From: a virus
Length of the DNA stretch: 64,000 nt
Virus record (IMG/VR): IMGVR_UViG_3300019487_000018
Span: 1-64,000 of that record
Reading direction: 5' to 3' (one strand)
Shown here: positions 7,677 through 16,845 of the stretch, piece after piece
Layout of the letters: each line of letters opens with the position of its first letter
Position numbering within the stretch: the stretch's first letter is position 1
Translations under genes and position numbers: made by a program
The notes under the pieces: model-generated
Database searches by the model: none
What the model was told of the DNA's origin: nothing
The model's input: only the letters and a program-made list of their open reading frames with translations

Positions 7677-8387
7677 ATGAAGCACGAAGCTGACATGACA
7701 AGCGAAGAGGCAATGAATTATGCCATTGACCGCATTAAGATGGCCATTGACGATCTTGATCGTGAAACCGTATTCGCTGTCTATGTAAGAATGTTTGGTC
7801 AAGATGGTATCACCACTCAAATGATGCAAGAAAGTCATGAGGGCAACCACATTTTGGGTGATACAACAAAAGTGGTGTTCACAAATCTCGGTGGTGGTGC
7901 CACGGTTGACGCGAAAGTTGACAGCGGAGCTACAACATCTTCGCTGCACGTTGACAAGATTGATGTCCATGGCAACCAAGTTTCGTTTGTTTCAAGCGCT
8001 CTTGGTGGACGTCGTTTCACTATGGACCTTGTAGGCAACCAACAAGTACATTCCGCTGATGGTGGGGTGAGCAATCGACCTGTGATCAAGTGCGATATTG
8101 AGGTTAACGGCAAACCATTACAAGGCATCATGTTCAATCTCAACGATCGCTCAAACATGGACACTCCCGTTTTGTGTGGGCAGAATGTTTTGAAAGCTGG
8201 TGATTTCGTTATTGACGTTCAAAAAGGTCAAACCGAATCTGTTCCGGAAAACGCAATTATCAAGAAAGAGATCGACGACAAAGCGATTGTAGAAGCAATT
8301 GAAACGCTTGCTAACTCCGGCATGACACTTGCTGAACTTTTCACACACATGCGAACAGTAGTTGTTCGCAACTTGAAAGATGAATAA
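7677..8387 (+). CDS. retropepsin-like aspartic protease, RimB/'ATP-dependent zinc protease' type
   Basis: 236 residues. VDAKVDSGATTSSLHV (D82-S-G) is the single D-[ST]-G active-site turn of retropepsin-fold proteins. The order SNRPVIKCDIEVNGK, MFNLNDRSNMDTPVLCGQNVL and FVIDV follows the RimB family pattern (R-P..., L-x-D-R-x-x-M-x-x-P-x-L-x-G). About 70 N-terminal residues are helical. It is driven by an exact late promoter, suggesting a role in particle maturation or lysis rather than early takeover; this is inference. The gene overlaps the next by 8 nt. Confidence 0.75.
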   Translation: MKHEADMTSEEAMNYAIDRIKMAIDDLDRETVFAVYVRMFGQDGITTQMMQESHEGNHILGDTTKVVFTNLGGGATVDAKVDSGATTSSLHVDKIDVHGNQVSFVSSALGGRRFTMDLVGNQQVHSADGGVSNRPVIKCDIEVNGKPLQGIMFNLNDRSNMDTPVLCGQNVLKAGDFVIDVQKGQTESVPENAIIKKEIDDKAIVEAIETLANSGMTLAELFTHMRTVVVRNLKDE

Positions 8388-9006
8388 GTCCCCATTTTAC
8401 GTCGTAGAAGAGTTCTTGTCACCACACCTTGCAGATGTTGTTCTCGACTACATAAGTTTCACTGTTCCTGATACAGACAAAGAGGGACATGAAGTTAAGA
8501 CACGTAAACCATCCGAAAAGGCCGAAGGTATCGTTTACGAACGTCTTCTGACTCTTCTCCCTGAAATCCAAGCTCACTACAACATCGTGTATCGTGGAAC
8601 TGAGTCAATGGAGTTTGAATGGATTCCGGCAGGCGCTAAAACCGACTTCATGTGTGGCAATAGCAAGTATATACGCGGCAAATGGCTCCGTGTCGCAAAT
8701 CGCGATCTTACAGGCGTCGTTTTCTTGTGCGACTACCAAGAAAAGGTACCGTTCGAACAAGAATATGACGTGTACGGTGGAAAGCTTGAATTTCCACAGC
8801 ATAATTTTGGATTCAATCCACAACGAGGAACGTTAGTGTTGTTCCCCGCAGATCCACACTTCATCAATATCACAACACAAATCCTTGCCGGGGATTTGTT
8901 CCAAATCCGCTTCCACCTAGCGGCAGATCGTCCTTACTTGTACAACCCAAAGAACTTTCCTGGCAATTATCAAACTTGGTTTTCTCCATATCTAACAAAG
9001 CGTTAA
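8380..9006 (+). CDS. 2-oxoglutarate/Fe(II) oxygenase-like protein with degenerate HxD motif
   Basis: 208 residues with the double-stranded beta-helix layout of prolyl-hydroxylase-type phage proteins: NRDLTGVVFLCDY, VYGGKLEFP, RGTLVLFPADPHFI and GDLFQIRFHL. The distal iron His (H160) and the 2OG-binding Arg (R177) are present. At the usual HxD position the sequence reads CGN (92-94, before SKY). The enzyme may therefore be inactive or coordinate metal differently. Substrate unknown. It overlaps the protease gene by 8 nt and is probably in the same late transcript. Confidence 0.65.
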   Translation: MNKSPFYVVEEFLSPHLADVVLDYISFTVPDTDKEGHEVKTRKPSEKAEGIVYERLLTLLPEIQAHYNIVYRGTESMEFEWIPAGAKTDFMCGNSKYIRGKWLRVANRDLTGVVFLCDYQEKVPFEQEYDVYGGKLEFPQHNFGFNPQRGTLVLFPADPHFINITTQILAGDLFQIRFHLAADRPYLYNPKNFPGNYQTWFSPYLTKR

Positions 9007-9101
9007 TACATTTGCTGTTGCAATGAGCAACAAACGTAAGGTAAGGTTGTTCCAGCTTAACACGCTATGGGGCTTTCATTCACTCTGAAAAGGAGGAACG
9101 C

Positions 9102-9887
9102 ATGAAGATAGCAATATGCCTCGCCGTGATGCTTATGATTCTTTCATCGTTCATCACTGCACCTTGCACGGCTCAGATGAACTACGAAGGAGCTGTTACC
9201 GTTTCAAGAAACGGCAAGTCCTTCACATTTTCAAGCATCGCGGTTCAAAATCTAAAAGTGTTGCGAGAAGTTGCAGTGGATATGGGCGCAGACGTTCACA
9301 TTCCAACTCTTCAAGCAATCATGATGACTGAAACACATGCAGGAACCGGTGGGTCAATTGGATTGCCGCGCGCGCACCCAACTCGTAGATCATACGGTTG
9401 GATGCAGTTAACGATTCCAACAGCAAGAGTGCTGTTCCGAGACCTCGCCGACTTGCGGATGAAGTATTTTGGCGAGCGGGTTCTGAAATCTGTGAAAGAC
9501 GCAGAAATCAAGAAACTGCTTCTAACAGACTGTCGGCTCAACGTCCGTCTTGGGATTCTGTTGTACGTTCAATATCTCGATATGGTCAAGAAGGAATGGG
9601 CGCGAGCTGTTGCTGGATATAACATGGGTATCGGCAATGCCTTGAAGCGAGCTCACGCGCCAAAGAGCGTTTATGTTGTCAAGGTTCGGAACTGGATACC
9701 TTTGGTAACTGCAATGACTGAAGAGGTTACGAAAGCGGAACAAATTGTTCTGGTTGCCTATTCGTCAACCTTGCCGGAAAATTGGCTGGGCATAAAAGGT
9801 ACTTTACAAGGAGAACAAGATGGCCAAAAAGAGCAAAAAGCAGCCGAAACCTTCACAAGAGCAGAGTGTTACAAAAGTTGTCAATGA
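9102..9887 (+). CDS. exported lytic transglycosylase (SLT-like), candidate endolysin
   Basis: 261 residues with an N-terminal signal peptide (about 1-24, cleavage near CTA|QMN). The SLT fold motifs follow: TETHAG with catalytic E77, YGWMQLT near 98-104, and VAGYNMG. It would cleave peptidoglycan glycan strands in the periplasm. AAGGAGG directly precedes the ATG. The signal peptide means it could reach its substrate through the host secretion route without a holin pore. The 3' end overlaps the next gene by 68 nt. A weak hairpin lies upstream (9016-9032). Confidence 0.85.
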   Translation: MKIAICLAVMLMILSSFITAPCTAQMNYEGAVTVSRNGKSFTFSSIAVQNLKVLREVAVDMGADVHIPTLQAIMMTETHAGTGGSIGLPRAHPTRRSYGWMQLTIPTARVLFRDLADLRMKYFGERVLKSVKDAEIKKLLLTDCRLNVRLGILLYVQYLDMVKKEWARAVAGYNMGIGNALKRAHAPKSVYVVKVRNWIPLVTAMTEEVTKAEQIVLVAYSSTLPENWLGIKGTLQGEQDGQKEQKAAETFTRAECYKSCQ

Positions 9888-10170
9888 CACCGACGAACGT
9901 CGCAAATTTAAGACAACGCTTGCAACGCTGACGCACTACATGCAACAGATTGATGATGCAAGAGAGGCGATCAAGGAGACTATTGCTGATTTGTCAGGTG
10001 CAACTGGAATCGACAAAAAACAAATCAAGAAGCTAGCTACAACGATGTATAAGCATAACTATGCAACGTTGCAGGAAGAGAACAGACACTTCGAAGCGCT
10101 GTACGAAACACTCGTCGAAGGACGTTTGACGCAAACAGACGACGAAGACCAAGAGAAACTCGCCGCATAA
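9820..10170 (+). CDS. DsbA-like late transcription / dsDNA-binding protein
   Basis: 116 residues with a Lys-rich N-terminus. The central helix has DDAREAIKETIADLSGATGIDKKQIKKLATTMYK, which resembles the T4-type DsbA family (small dsDNA-binding proteins acting at late promoters). AAGGAG precedes the ATG. It overlaps the transglycosylase 3' end in a different frame. A terminator follows immediately. Homology is judged by pattern, so other small helix-turn-helix proteins are possible. Confidence 0.65.
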   Translation: MAKKSKKQPKPSQEQSVTKVVNDTDERRKFKTTLATLTHYMQQIDDAREAIKETIADLSGATGIDKKQIKKLATTMYKHNYATLQEENRHFEALYETLVEGRLTQTDDEDQEKLAA

Positions 10171-10173
10171 AGT

Positions 10174-10205
10174 GAGAGCCGCTCGAAAAGCGGCTCTCTT
10201 CCTTT
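10174..10205 (+). terminator. bidirectional intrinsic terminator
   Basis: GAGAGCCGCT-CGAA-AAGCGGCTCTC hairpin followed by TTCCTTTTCC, between the convergent DsbA-like gene and the fibre gene. Confidence 0.8.
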
Positions 10206-10211
10206 TCCAAA

Positions 10212-12581
10212 TTAGAACTCTGAGTATGTCAGAACAATTGCGTTGATCGTTGCATCAGCCGCACCGGCACCGGTACCACCGCCATTATTCGCTGCACGCA
10301 CAGTGATCGTGTTTGCACCACTCACATAACCGTTGTAAGTGAAACCTGCAGGAACTGTCGATGGAAGACCAAGTACGACAGGGTCGCCAACAACCGCACC
10401 GGTAACGGTAATCGTGTTTGTGCTGTCTCCAACCGCGCCGTCCACAATCGCACCAAACGTCACACTTTGTGTGCCTTTGAATGCAGCAACGTTAAATGTG
10501 CGTGATGTTGTGATATCGCCACCGCCTGTCAGACCGACACCAGCCGTGAGGCCGACACCAGAGTGATCAACGTGCTCATTTGCAACAAAGTTCATCAACG
10601 CGTCGTGATCGACGCCAGCTGGAAGAACGTTAGCTTCAATTGTGGCTGGACCATCAGTGTACACCAGCTCAACACTTGCTGTATCTGTCAATGTTGTGCC
10701 GACCGCATCTTGAGCTGCTTCTGCGAAGTCGGTAACTTGGGAAGAAGTAATCGCAACCGCAACAGATGCTGCGGTTGTCAAACGACCCTGAAGATCGACT
10801 GAAAACGTTGCAATATTAGCAGCATCACCGTAAGAGGCAGTAATAACACCTGTTGCTGGTAAGTCGACATTTGGATTAGCTGCAACTCCGTTACCGTTCG
10901 TTACAGTAATTGTGCCACCGGTAGATGTTAAAGTGCGTGTTGCAACTGTACCAGCACCGGTGCGTGCCACAAGGCCTGTCGTTGCAAGGGCTGCTACTGC
11001 ATCAAGATCTGCATCCCACGCTTGAACTGTCACACCAATCGAAGCCGCCGTTAGAGCAGTCATCGGGCCCGGAGGACCACCAAATGTTGCCACAGGAGCA
11101 CCTGCTACCATCATTGTCATGACGCCCGGAGGACCAAACGAAACACCTGTCGTTGGATCTGCTGTTGACCACAATGCCATGCCTGGTGTTGATGCGTAGC
11201 CACTAAATGTTGTGATACCACCAGCATCAATACGAACTTTTTGAGCGCCAGCAATTGCAAAGCTAACTTCACCAGCGCCACTGTCGTACATGCCTTTTGT
11301 TGCATCACTTACAAATGTGTATGCTGGAAGAAGGGCCGTACCTGCTGCCAGAGCAATCGTAGCACGATTAACCCACAATGCGCCATTGTATTGAAGGACG
11401 TTATTCGCTACAGGTGCTGTGATTGTTACATCCGTTAGGTCTGTCAATGCAAGGTTTTCTGATGTAAGGATTGGGAACGCCGATCCAACAACACCAACAA
11501 GCCACTGATCTGTACTCTCATCCCATTCAAGAATGGCATTTGGAGGACCACCACGATCGACTTGTAGACCAGAGCTGGCAGGGTCGAATTGTACAAGAGA
11601 AATTGGCTGATCAACACCGTTGTCAACAGTTACAGTTCCTGTGAACGTTGCGCCTGTTAGGTTTGCCTTCAAAGCAAGCCCTGCTGCCAATTCTGCATCT
11701 GTTGCCAGTGCACTAAGGGCGATACCACCATCAGCAAGTGCCGTACCGGCACCGGCAACAGTCACAACATTACCGTTTACGCCAACAAAATCGTCAAGTT
11801 TTGTTGCAATCGCAGCAGCAACTTCCGCATCAGTTGCAAGACCTGTCAATGGTGTGCCACTGTCAATTAGAGCACCACCAGCCGTGAGTGTTGGAACATT
11901 GCCAACAGTTGCACCACCAACAAGTGGAATGAATGAACCAGCAACAGCTGCGATATCAACGAAACCTATACCGTCATTTGTAAATTGCCACGTGTCTGTT
12001 GCTTCATTCCAACGGATGGAAACATCTAGAGAAGCACCTCGATCGACAGAAAACAAAGCATTTGCAGGGCCGGCAGCTCCCTTGTTCATGTAAAACTGTG
12101 AATTTGGTGTACCGTCAACATCGGCCTTCAATGCAAGAGCGTTGTTCATATCCGTAAAAGTTGGATAATTAACGAGGGCCGCAGTTGGATCTGCAACAAC
12201 ACGATTCAGTGGACGAACGTCATTGATCAACCCCGATGTGATCTGTGTTGTTGATGAAGACATATAAACCGCAGCCAAGGGCAAGTTGCCTGTTGGTGGT
12301 GCAGGGATCGAAGGAGCTGCAGCGGTCGTACCATGTGTCAGAACCACGGAAGCAGAGCTACTCAGAGAAACTAATGTCCAGCGATTGAGAGACCCTGGTG
12401 CCGGAATGGAGGGAGAATTACCACCTGGAAATTCTACAACTTCGTCATCAGCATTCCAAAAAGACCCGGCTCGGATCCTAACTGTCAAGTTTGGAATGTC
12501 TTGTGCAGTAACAGATAACGGCGCAAAGTTAGCACCAATTTCCTTGTCTGCTTCACCTTTGAGTGGAACAGAGTTTGACAT
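10212..12581 (-). CDS. tail fibre-like virion protein (789 aa)
   Basis: Start chosen at ATG 12581 (MSNSVPLKGEADKEIG) with AAGGAGA upstream; the longer open frame would run into the polymerase promoter. It is very rich in Ala, Thr, Val and Gly, with repeated units such as DAEVAAAIATKLDD / DAELAAGLALKAN and two RWNEATDTWQF / EWDESTDQWLV motifs. The C-terminal part contains NFVANEHVDHSGVGLTAG and LTGGGDITTSRTFNV, typical of phage fibre or structural proteins. A late box lies 41 nt upstream. Confidence 0.8.
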   Translation of the reverse strand: MSNSVPLKGEADKEIGANFAPLSVTAQDIPNLTVRIRAGSFWNADDEVVEFPGGNSPSIPAPGSLNRWTLVSLSSSASVVLTHGTTAAAPSIPAPPTGNLPLAAVYMSSSTTQITSGLINDVRPLNRVVADPTAALVNYPTFTDMNNALALKADVDGTPNSQFYMNKGAAGPANALFSVDRGASLDVSIRWNEATDTWQFTNDGIGFVDIAAVAGSFIPLVGGATVGNVPTLTAGGALIDSGTPLTGLATDAEVAAAIATKLDDFVGVNGNVVTVAGAGTALADGGIALSALATDAELAAGLALKANLTGATFTGTVTVDNGVDQPISLVQFDPASSGLQVDRGGPPNAILEWDESTDQWLVGVVGSAFPILTSENLALTDLTDVTITAPVANNVLQYNGALWVNRATIALAAGTALLPAYTFVSDATKGMYDSGAGEVSFAIAGAQKVRIDAGGITTFSGYASTPGMALWSTADPTTGVSFGPPGVMTMMVAGAPVATFGGPPGPMTALTAASIGVTVQAWDADLDAVAALATTGLVARTGAGTVATRTLTSTGGTITVTNGNGVAANPNVDLPATGVITASYGDAANIATFSVDLQGRLTTAASVAVAITSSQVTDFAEAAQDAVGTTLTDTASVELVYTDGPATIEANVLPAGVDHDALMNFVANEHVDHSGVGLTAGVGLTGGGDITTSRTFNVAAFKGTQSVTFGAIVDGAVGDSTNTITVTGAVVGDPVVLGLPSTVPAGFTYNGYVSGANTITVRAANNGGGTGAGAADATINAIVLTYSEF

Positions 12582-12622
12582 AGGGTTTCTCCTTGAAAAG
12601 TCGCAATTATGTCGAGTGGGTG

Positions 12623-12630
12623 TATTTATT
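12623..12630 (-). promoter_or_regulatory. late promoter -10 box AATAAATA
   Basis: 41 nt before the fibre gene ATG at 12581, in the divergent gap with the polymerase. Confidence 0.6.
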
Positions 12631-12646
12631 CGAAAGGGGCGGAATG

Positions 12647-12675
12647 TTGATGTTTTGCGAAGAGTCGGGTATAAT
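12647..12675 (+). promoter_or_regulatory. sigma70-like promoter of the DNA polymerase operon
   Basis: TTGATG (12647-12652), 17-nt spacer, perfect TATAAT (12670-12675), 22 nt before the polymerase ATG. It is the best host-type promoter in the window. Confidence 0.8.
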
Positions 12676-12697
12676 CGGCGCCTTCTAGGAGTAGTGG

Positions 12698-15409
12698 ATG
12701 AGCTATATTTCGGCAGCAACAATAGAAGACGACGTCATTGTGTGGGAGCGTGATGAGAACGGACAGAGAATCGAAACAGTTTACACAGCTCCTTACCTGT
12801 TCTACTACAACGATCCCAAGGGAAAACACGAAACAATCTACGGCGATAAAGTCTCTCGTGTAATTTGCACAAGCAAGCGTGACTTTGAAGATAAGGTTGG
12901 TCTCTATAAAGGCCGAGGACATACAGTTTATGAGACAGACATCGAGCCTCACTTCCGTGTGTTATCAACGGACTACTACAACAAACCTGCACCTAAACTT
13001 AACGTAACATTTTACGATATTGAAGTCGACTACGATCCAGCGTTAGGCTTTGCAGGGGTCGAAAATCCTTACGCAAAAATCAACTCAATGTCGCTATTCC
13101 ATAAATGGTCACAGGAGCTAATCGTACTAGCTGTTCCTCCGGAGTCTGGATGGACGGAAGAACGGCTAATCGAAGAGATGACCAAGCAGGTTCCTGATGC
13201 ACCGATCCCGAAAGAATACAAACTCACAATTATTCTTTGCAAAGAAGAGACGGAACTGCTCCTGAATTTTCTCGACCAGATAGAGGATTCAGACGTGTTG
13301 TGTGGATGGAACAGCTCAATGTTCGATTCACCATACACAGCAAAGCGACTTGAAAATCGCCTGGGCAAACGTTACATGGCGAAGATGGATTTCAATGGAA
13401 CACGACTTCCTTGGTTTAGAAAGGTTCCATCTCGAAAGATTCGCAACCGTGACGGTACACCAAAGATCATCGGAACAACGCTTGAAACGGCTGGTCGGAT
13501 CATGGCTGACTACATGGAGTTGTATAAGAAATACGAAGCGGGAGAACGAGCTTCGTTTAAGTTGGCTGCTATTGAGCAGGAGGTCGGTTTGAATCTTCCG
13601 AAACTCGAATACAAAGGAACCTTGCACAACCTCTACCGAAACAACTTTGCATTCTTCATTCGATACAACATTCGAGACACCGAAATCCTTCACGGATTCG
13701 AACGTGTGCTTGGCTACGTTGAACTTGCAAACCAAATGTACCACTTGTCAACGGGTGTGTTCAAACATGTGACAGGAACGCTGAAGCTCGTAGAAGCATC
13801 AATTCTTAACTATTGCCATCATGTTGTGAATAAGGTAGTTCCGAATAGCGTCTCACCAGAAAACGATCGCCAAATTGATGGAGCTTTAGTCTTGTTCCCA
13901 CAGATTTCCCTCCAAGAATTCACAGGCTCGATTGACATCAACTCTCTGTATCCAACAGCAATCCGCTCAATCAATATTTCCCCGGAAACACTCAAAGGCC
14001 AGTTTGATGAGTTCAATCGCGCTGTTGAAGAAATTCGCATGCGCTCGTTTGCAACACTCACACTTCGACTTGAAACTGGTGAAGTGTTAACAAAAGAAGC
14101 TTCCGAATGGCGTGAGTGGCTTAAAGAACGGATGTGGTCTGTGTCTGGCTACGGGACTGTGTTTGATCAAAACCAACAAGGAATTGTTCCGTCTATTCTT
14201 GCAGACTGGTACAAGCAACGTAAAGAGTATCAGAAACTGATGAACGAAGCTCTTACACAAGGCGAGAAAGAAAAGGCTGACTACTATGATCGTTTACAGT
14301 ATGTGTACAAGATTAAGCTAAACTCAGCCTATGGAGCTCTGACAAACATCAACTTCCGTTTCTTTGACTTGCGGTTAGGGGAGAGTGTGACAGCTACAGG
14401 TCGAATGATTCTCCGACATCAGTGTCGGAAGGTCGCTGAGTTCCTCGATGGAGAGTACGACGTCGACTTTCCACAATATGAGACAATCAAAGATTGTAAC
14501 GAGGCGAACAACAAAAAAGGTGTCCCACACGAACTTGCCTTGAATGGTCCAAAATTCAATGGTAACTTTATGTGCGAATCGGTAATTTACGGAGATACGG
14601 ACAGCACATACTTTAAGACACACGCAACAAACGTTGTAGATGCAGTGAAAATTGCCGATCGGGTTGCACTTGAGGTCAACAACTCGTACAAACCGTTTGT
14701 ACAAGAGGTGTTTTTGTGTAATCCAGGCTTCGATGATCTCGTTAAGTGTGGTCGAGAAATTGTGACTGATAAAGGAATTTTTGTTGACAAAAAGCGTTAC
14801 ATTCTTCATGTTGTTGACAAAGAGGGTAAACCATCGGATAGTATGAAAGTCATGGGTCTTGATACCAAGAAGACCACGCTACCAAAGCACGTGGCCGACG
14901 AATTGAATAAATACGTCGGGATGTTCCTAAAAGGAATGCCTTGGGAACAAGTAGCAGAATTGATAGTCAACTATAAGGATACTCTTCGCAGTCAAGCTAA
15001 AGAAGAGATTCAGTTGATTGGATTACCGAAAGGGATCCAGGAAGTAGAAGACTATCAACAGCAGTACAAGCGGTTGGGTGATCAAGTTCGATTACCTGGC
15101 CACGTGGCTGCAGCAATTCACTACAATTTGCTGTTGAAACATTTCGATGATCGTGAGAGTATGCCGATCATGTCGGGTATGAAGATCAAAGTCTTCTATC
15201 TGACACAGATGAACGGCAAGTTCAAAAGTATTGCTTTGCCAACTGACATCGAAGTTGTTCCACAGTGGTTTTTTGACAACTTTGAAGTAGACATAGATGC
15301 GCATATTGAGAGGTTGGTTGACAATCCGATGCAGAACATTCTAAAAGCAATCGGAAAGCGAACACCAACTCGACACGACTTGATGGTTGAAGACGTTTTT
15401 GGCTTCTAG
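12698..15409 (+). CDS. gp43: DNA polymerase, family B (T4 gp43-like)
   Basis: 903 residues, the T4 gp43 size. The exonuclease I motif FYDIEVD carries D107 and E109. Polymerase motif A DINSLYP starts at D413, and motif C YGDTDS holds D633 and D635. KIKLNSAYGAL is the motif B helix. The enzyme synthesises and proofreads phage DNA. AGGAG precedes the ATG, under a near-consensus sigma70-like promoter. The gene heads an operon that also contains the sliding clamp and a 5'-3' exonuclease. No intein interrupts it. Confidence 0.96.
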   Translation: MSYISAATIEDDVIVWERDENGQRIETVYTAPYLFYYNDPKGKHETIYGDKVSRVICTSKRDFEDKVGLYKGRGHTVYETDIEPHFRVLSTDYYNKPAPKLNVTFYDIEVDYDPALGFAGVENPYAKINSMSLFHKWSQELIVLAVPPESGWTEERLIEEMTKQVPDAPIPKEYKLTIILCKEETELLLNFLDQIEDSDVLCGWNSSMFDSPYTAKRLENRLGKRYMAKMDFNGTRLPWFRKVPSRKIRNRDGTPKIIGTTLETAGRIMADYMELYKKYEAGERASFKLAAIEQEVGLNLPKLEYKGTLHNLYRNNFAFFIRYNIRDTEILHGFERVLGYVELANQMYHLSTGVFKHVTGTLKLVEASILNYCHHVVNKVVPNSVSPENDRQIDGALVLFPQISLQEFTGSIDINSLYPTAIRSINISPETLKGQFDEFNRAVEEIRMRSFATLTLRLETGEVLTKEASEWREWLKERMWSVSGYGTVFDQNQQGIVPSILADWYKQRKEYQKLMNEALTQGEKEKADYYDRLQYVYKIKLNSAYGALTNINFRFFDLRLGESVTATGRMILRHQCRKVAEFLDGEYDVDFPQYETIKDCNEANNKKGVPHELALNGPKFNGNFMCESVIYGDTDSTYFKTHATNVVDAVKIADRVALEVNNSYKPFVQEVFLCNPGFDDLVKCGREIVTDKGIFVDKKRYILHVVDKEGKPSDSMKVMGLDTKKTTLPKHVADELNKYVGMFLKGMPWEQVAELIVNYKDTLRSQAKEEIQLIGLPKGIQEVEDYQQQYKRLGDQVRLPGHVAAAIHYNLLLKHFDDRESMPIMSGMKIKVFYLTQMNGKFKSIALPTDIEVVPQWFFDNFEVDIDAHIERLVDNPMQNILKAIGKRTPTRHDLMVEDVFGF

Positions 15410-15418
15410 GAGTTTACG

Positions 15419-16384
15419 ATGAAGTGGTATGAACTGCTCATGATTGCAGTTTTAGGCGTGTTCCTTAACACGAACGGGTACGCCTTCGAAACCGAGGCTG
15501 TGCAAGAGGTGGAAATTTCGACGGTCGTGCAACCTCCACATCTTGAAAGGATCACCGTTGAGACGCAGGTCGTTCCTTTCAAGATCAATGCCAAATACGC
15601 ACTTGTAATCGATCAAACAACAGGCGAAATCCTTTACGCAAAGGGCGCGGACACAATTGTCCCAATTGCTTCAATCACCAAGCTGATGACTGCTGTTGTG
15701 ACGCTTGATGCTAGTCTCGATCTTGAAGAAACGATCCAAATCTCACAGGAGGAAGTTAATGCGACAATGCTTCGCGGTCGGGTAACAAGCAAATCGTTGC
15801 CGATGGGTGCGACATTGTCCCGCGCTGAGCTTCTCCATGTTACGTTGATGAATTCTCAGAACCGTGCAGCCGTGGCACTGGCTCGAACCTACCCAGGCGG
15901 TACAGAAGCGTTCGTTGCCGCTATGAACCGCAAAGCTGAGATGCTCGGGATGAAAGATACCAACTTCACAGATCCAGCTGGCCTGTACAATACAAACGTG
16001 TCCTCAGCAATTGATTTAGTAATCCTCCTCAGACATGCTGAGGATTATGTTTTGATTCGTGACTTCAGCACATCAGAATCGTTTGCGCTATCGATGTACT
16101 CAAAAAAGAAAAGGCGTCCACACCTTGTGAAGTTCGGAACAACAAACCGACTTGTTCGCAACGATAGCTGGGATATCGTTGTTCAAAAGACTGGTTATAT
16201 TCGCGATGCTGGTCACTGCGTTGCCATGACGGCAAGAACTGTCACAAACACCATTTCGATCATCCTGTTGAACACAACGAACAACACTGCGCGCGCCAAT
16301 GATGCGATTCGAATCAAACACTACATCGAGACAGGTGAAATTCTTCAACCAATGAAGGCAAAACGCAAAAAACGTCGAGCATGA
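15419..16384 (+). CDS. exported D-alanyl-D-alanine carboxypeptidase/endopeptidase (peptidase S11)
   Basis: 321 residues. A signal peptide (MKWYELLMIAVLGVFLNTNG, cleavage near YA|FE) is followed by a penicillin-binding-protein domain. All three catalytic motifs are intact: S85-I-T-K88, S146-Q-N148 and K257-T-G259. The family trims peptidoglycan stem peptides or cross-links in the periplasm. A Lys/Arg-rich tail (KAKRKKRR) ends the protein, with no obvious membrane anchor. It sits 10 nt after the polymerase, with AGGAG upstream, so it is expressed with replication genes rather than lysis genes. Its next neighbour starts inside its stop codon. Confidence 0.9.
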   Translation: MKWYELLMIAVLGVFLNTNGYAFETEAVQEVEISTVVQPPHLERITVETQVVPFKINAKYALVIDQTTGEILYAKGADTIVPIASITKLMTAVVTLDASLDLEETIQISQEEVNATMLRGRVTSKSLPMGATLSRAELLHVTLMNSQNRAAVALARTYPGGTEAFVAAMNRKAEMLGMKDTNFTDPAGLYNTNVSSAIDLVILLRHAEDYVLIRDFSTSESFALSMYSKKKRRPHLVKFGTTNRLVRNDSWDIVVQKTGYIRDAGHCVAMTARTVTNTISIILLNTTNNTARANDAIRIKHYIETGEILQPMKAKRKKRRA

Positions 16385-16824
16385 AGACACTTTACACATC
16401 CTATTACGCACGGTCTGGCAAGCGACCAGGCGCAATCTCGATCAGTGCCAAAGCCCCATTCTTCTACAAGGGTGCTGCTCGCATTGACCTTGCTCCGTCA
16501 TGGGAACTACTTCGTGCCTACAAAGACGGAACGGTCGATGCATATGGTTACACGGAATGGTTCGGACGCTTGTTAAAGGAACGAAACCTAACTCCAAAGG
16601 CGGTGATCGATAGTCTTCCAGAACACTCAATCATGTTGTGTTACGAAAAGGTTGGTGACTTTTGTCATCGTCACATTGTCGCTGTTTGGTTGAATCAATC
16701 CGGGTTGGCGCAGGTTTATGAGCTGGAAAAAGATGGGTCATCGATGCAATCGCCCACAAGTATCGATGATCTTATTCACTTGTTGGCCGTTGATGTGAAG
16801 GAGGAAACATCAGACAATACCTGA
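16381..16824 (+). CDS. DUF488-family protein (147 aa)
   Basis: Overlaps the previous stop by 4 nt (ATGA). The N-terminus TSYYARSGKRPGAISIS and the later LCYEKVGDFCHRHIVA resemble the DUF488 family (CYE...CHR motif), common in bacteria and phages but of unknown activity. The Cys/His pair suggests metal or nucleotide chemistry. Function is not inferred. Confidence 0.75.
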   Translation: MKTLYTSYYARSGKRPGAISISAKAPFFYKGAARIDLAPSWELLRAYKDGTVDAYGYTEWFGRLLKERNLTPKAVIDSLPEHSIMLCYEKVGDFCHRHIVAVWLNQSGLAQVYELEKDGSSMQSPTSIDDLIHLLAVDVKEETSDNT

Positions 16825-16845
16825 TTGAACAATAAAGGAGTTCAA

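Noticed and set aside
9016-9032. Hairpin TGTTGC-AATGA-GCAACA as a terminator after the oxygenase-like gene
   Set aside because: No T-run follows on either strand.
12582-12722. Upstream extension of the fibre ORF (46 extra residues, Arg-rich)
   Set aside because: Would cross the polymerase promoter and start; ATG 12581 has a clear AAGGAGA.
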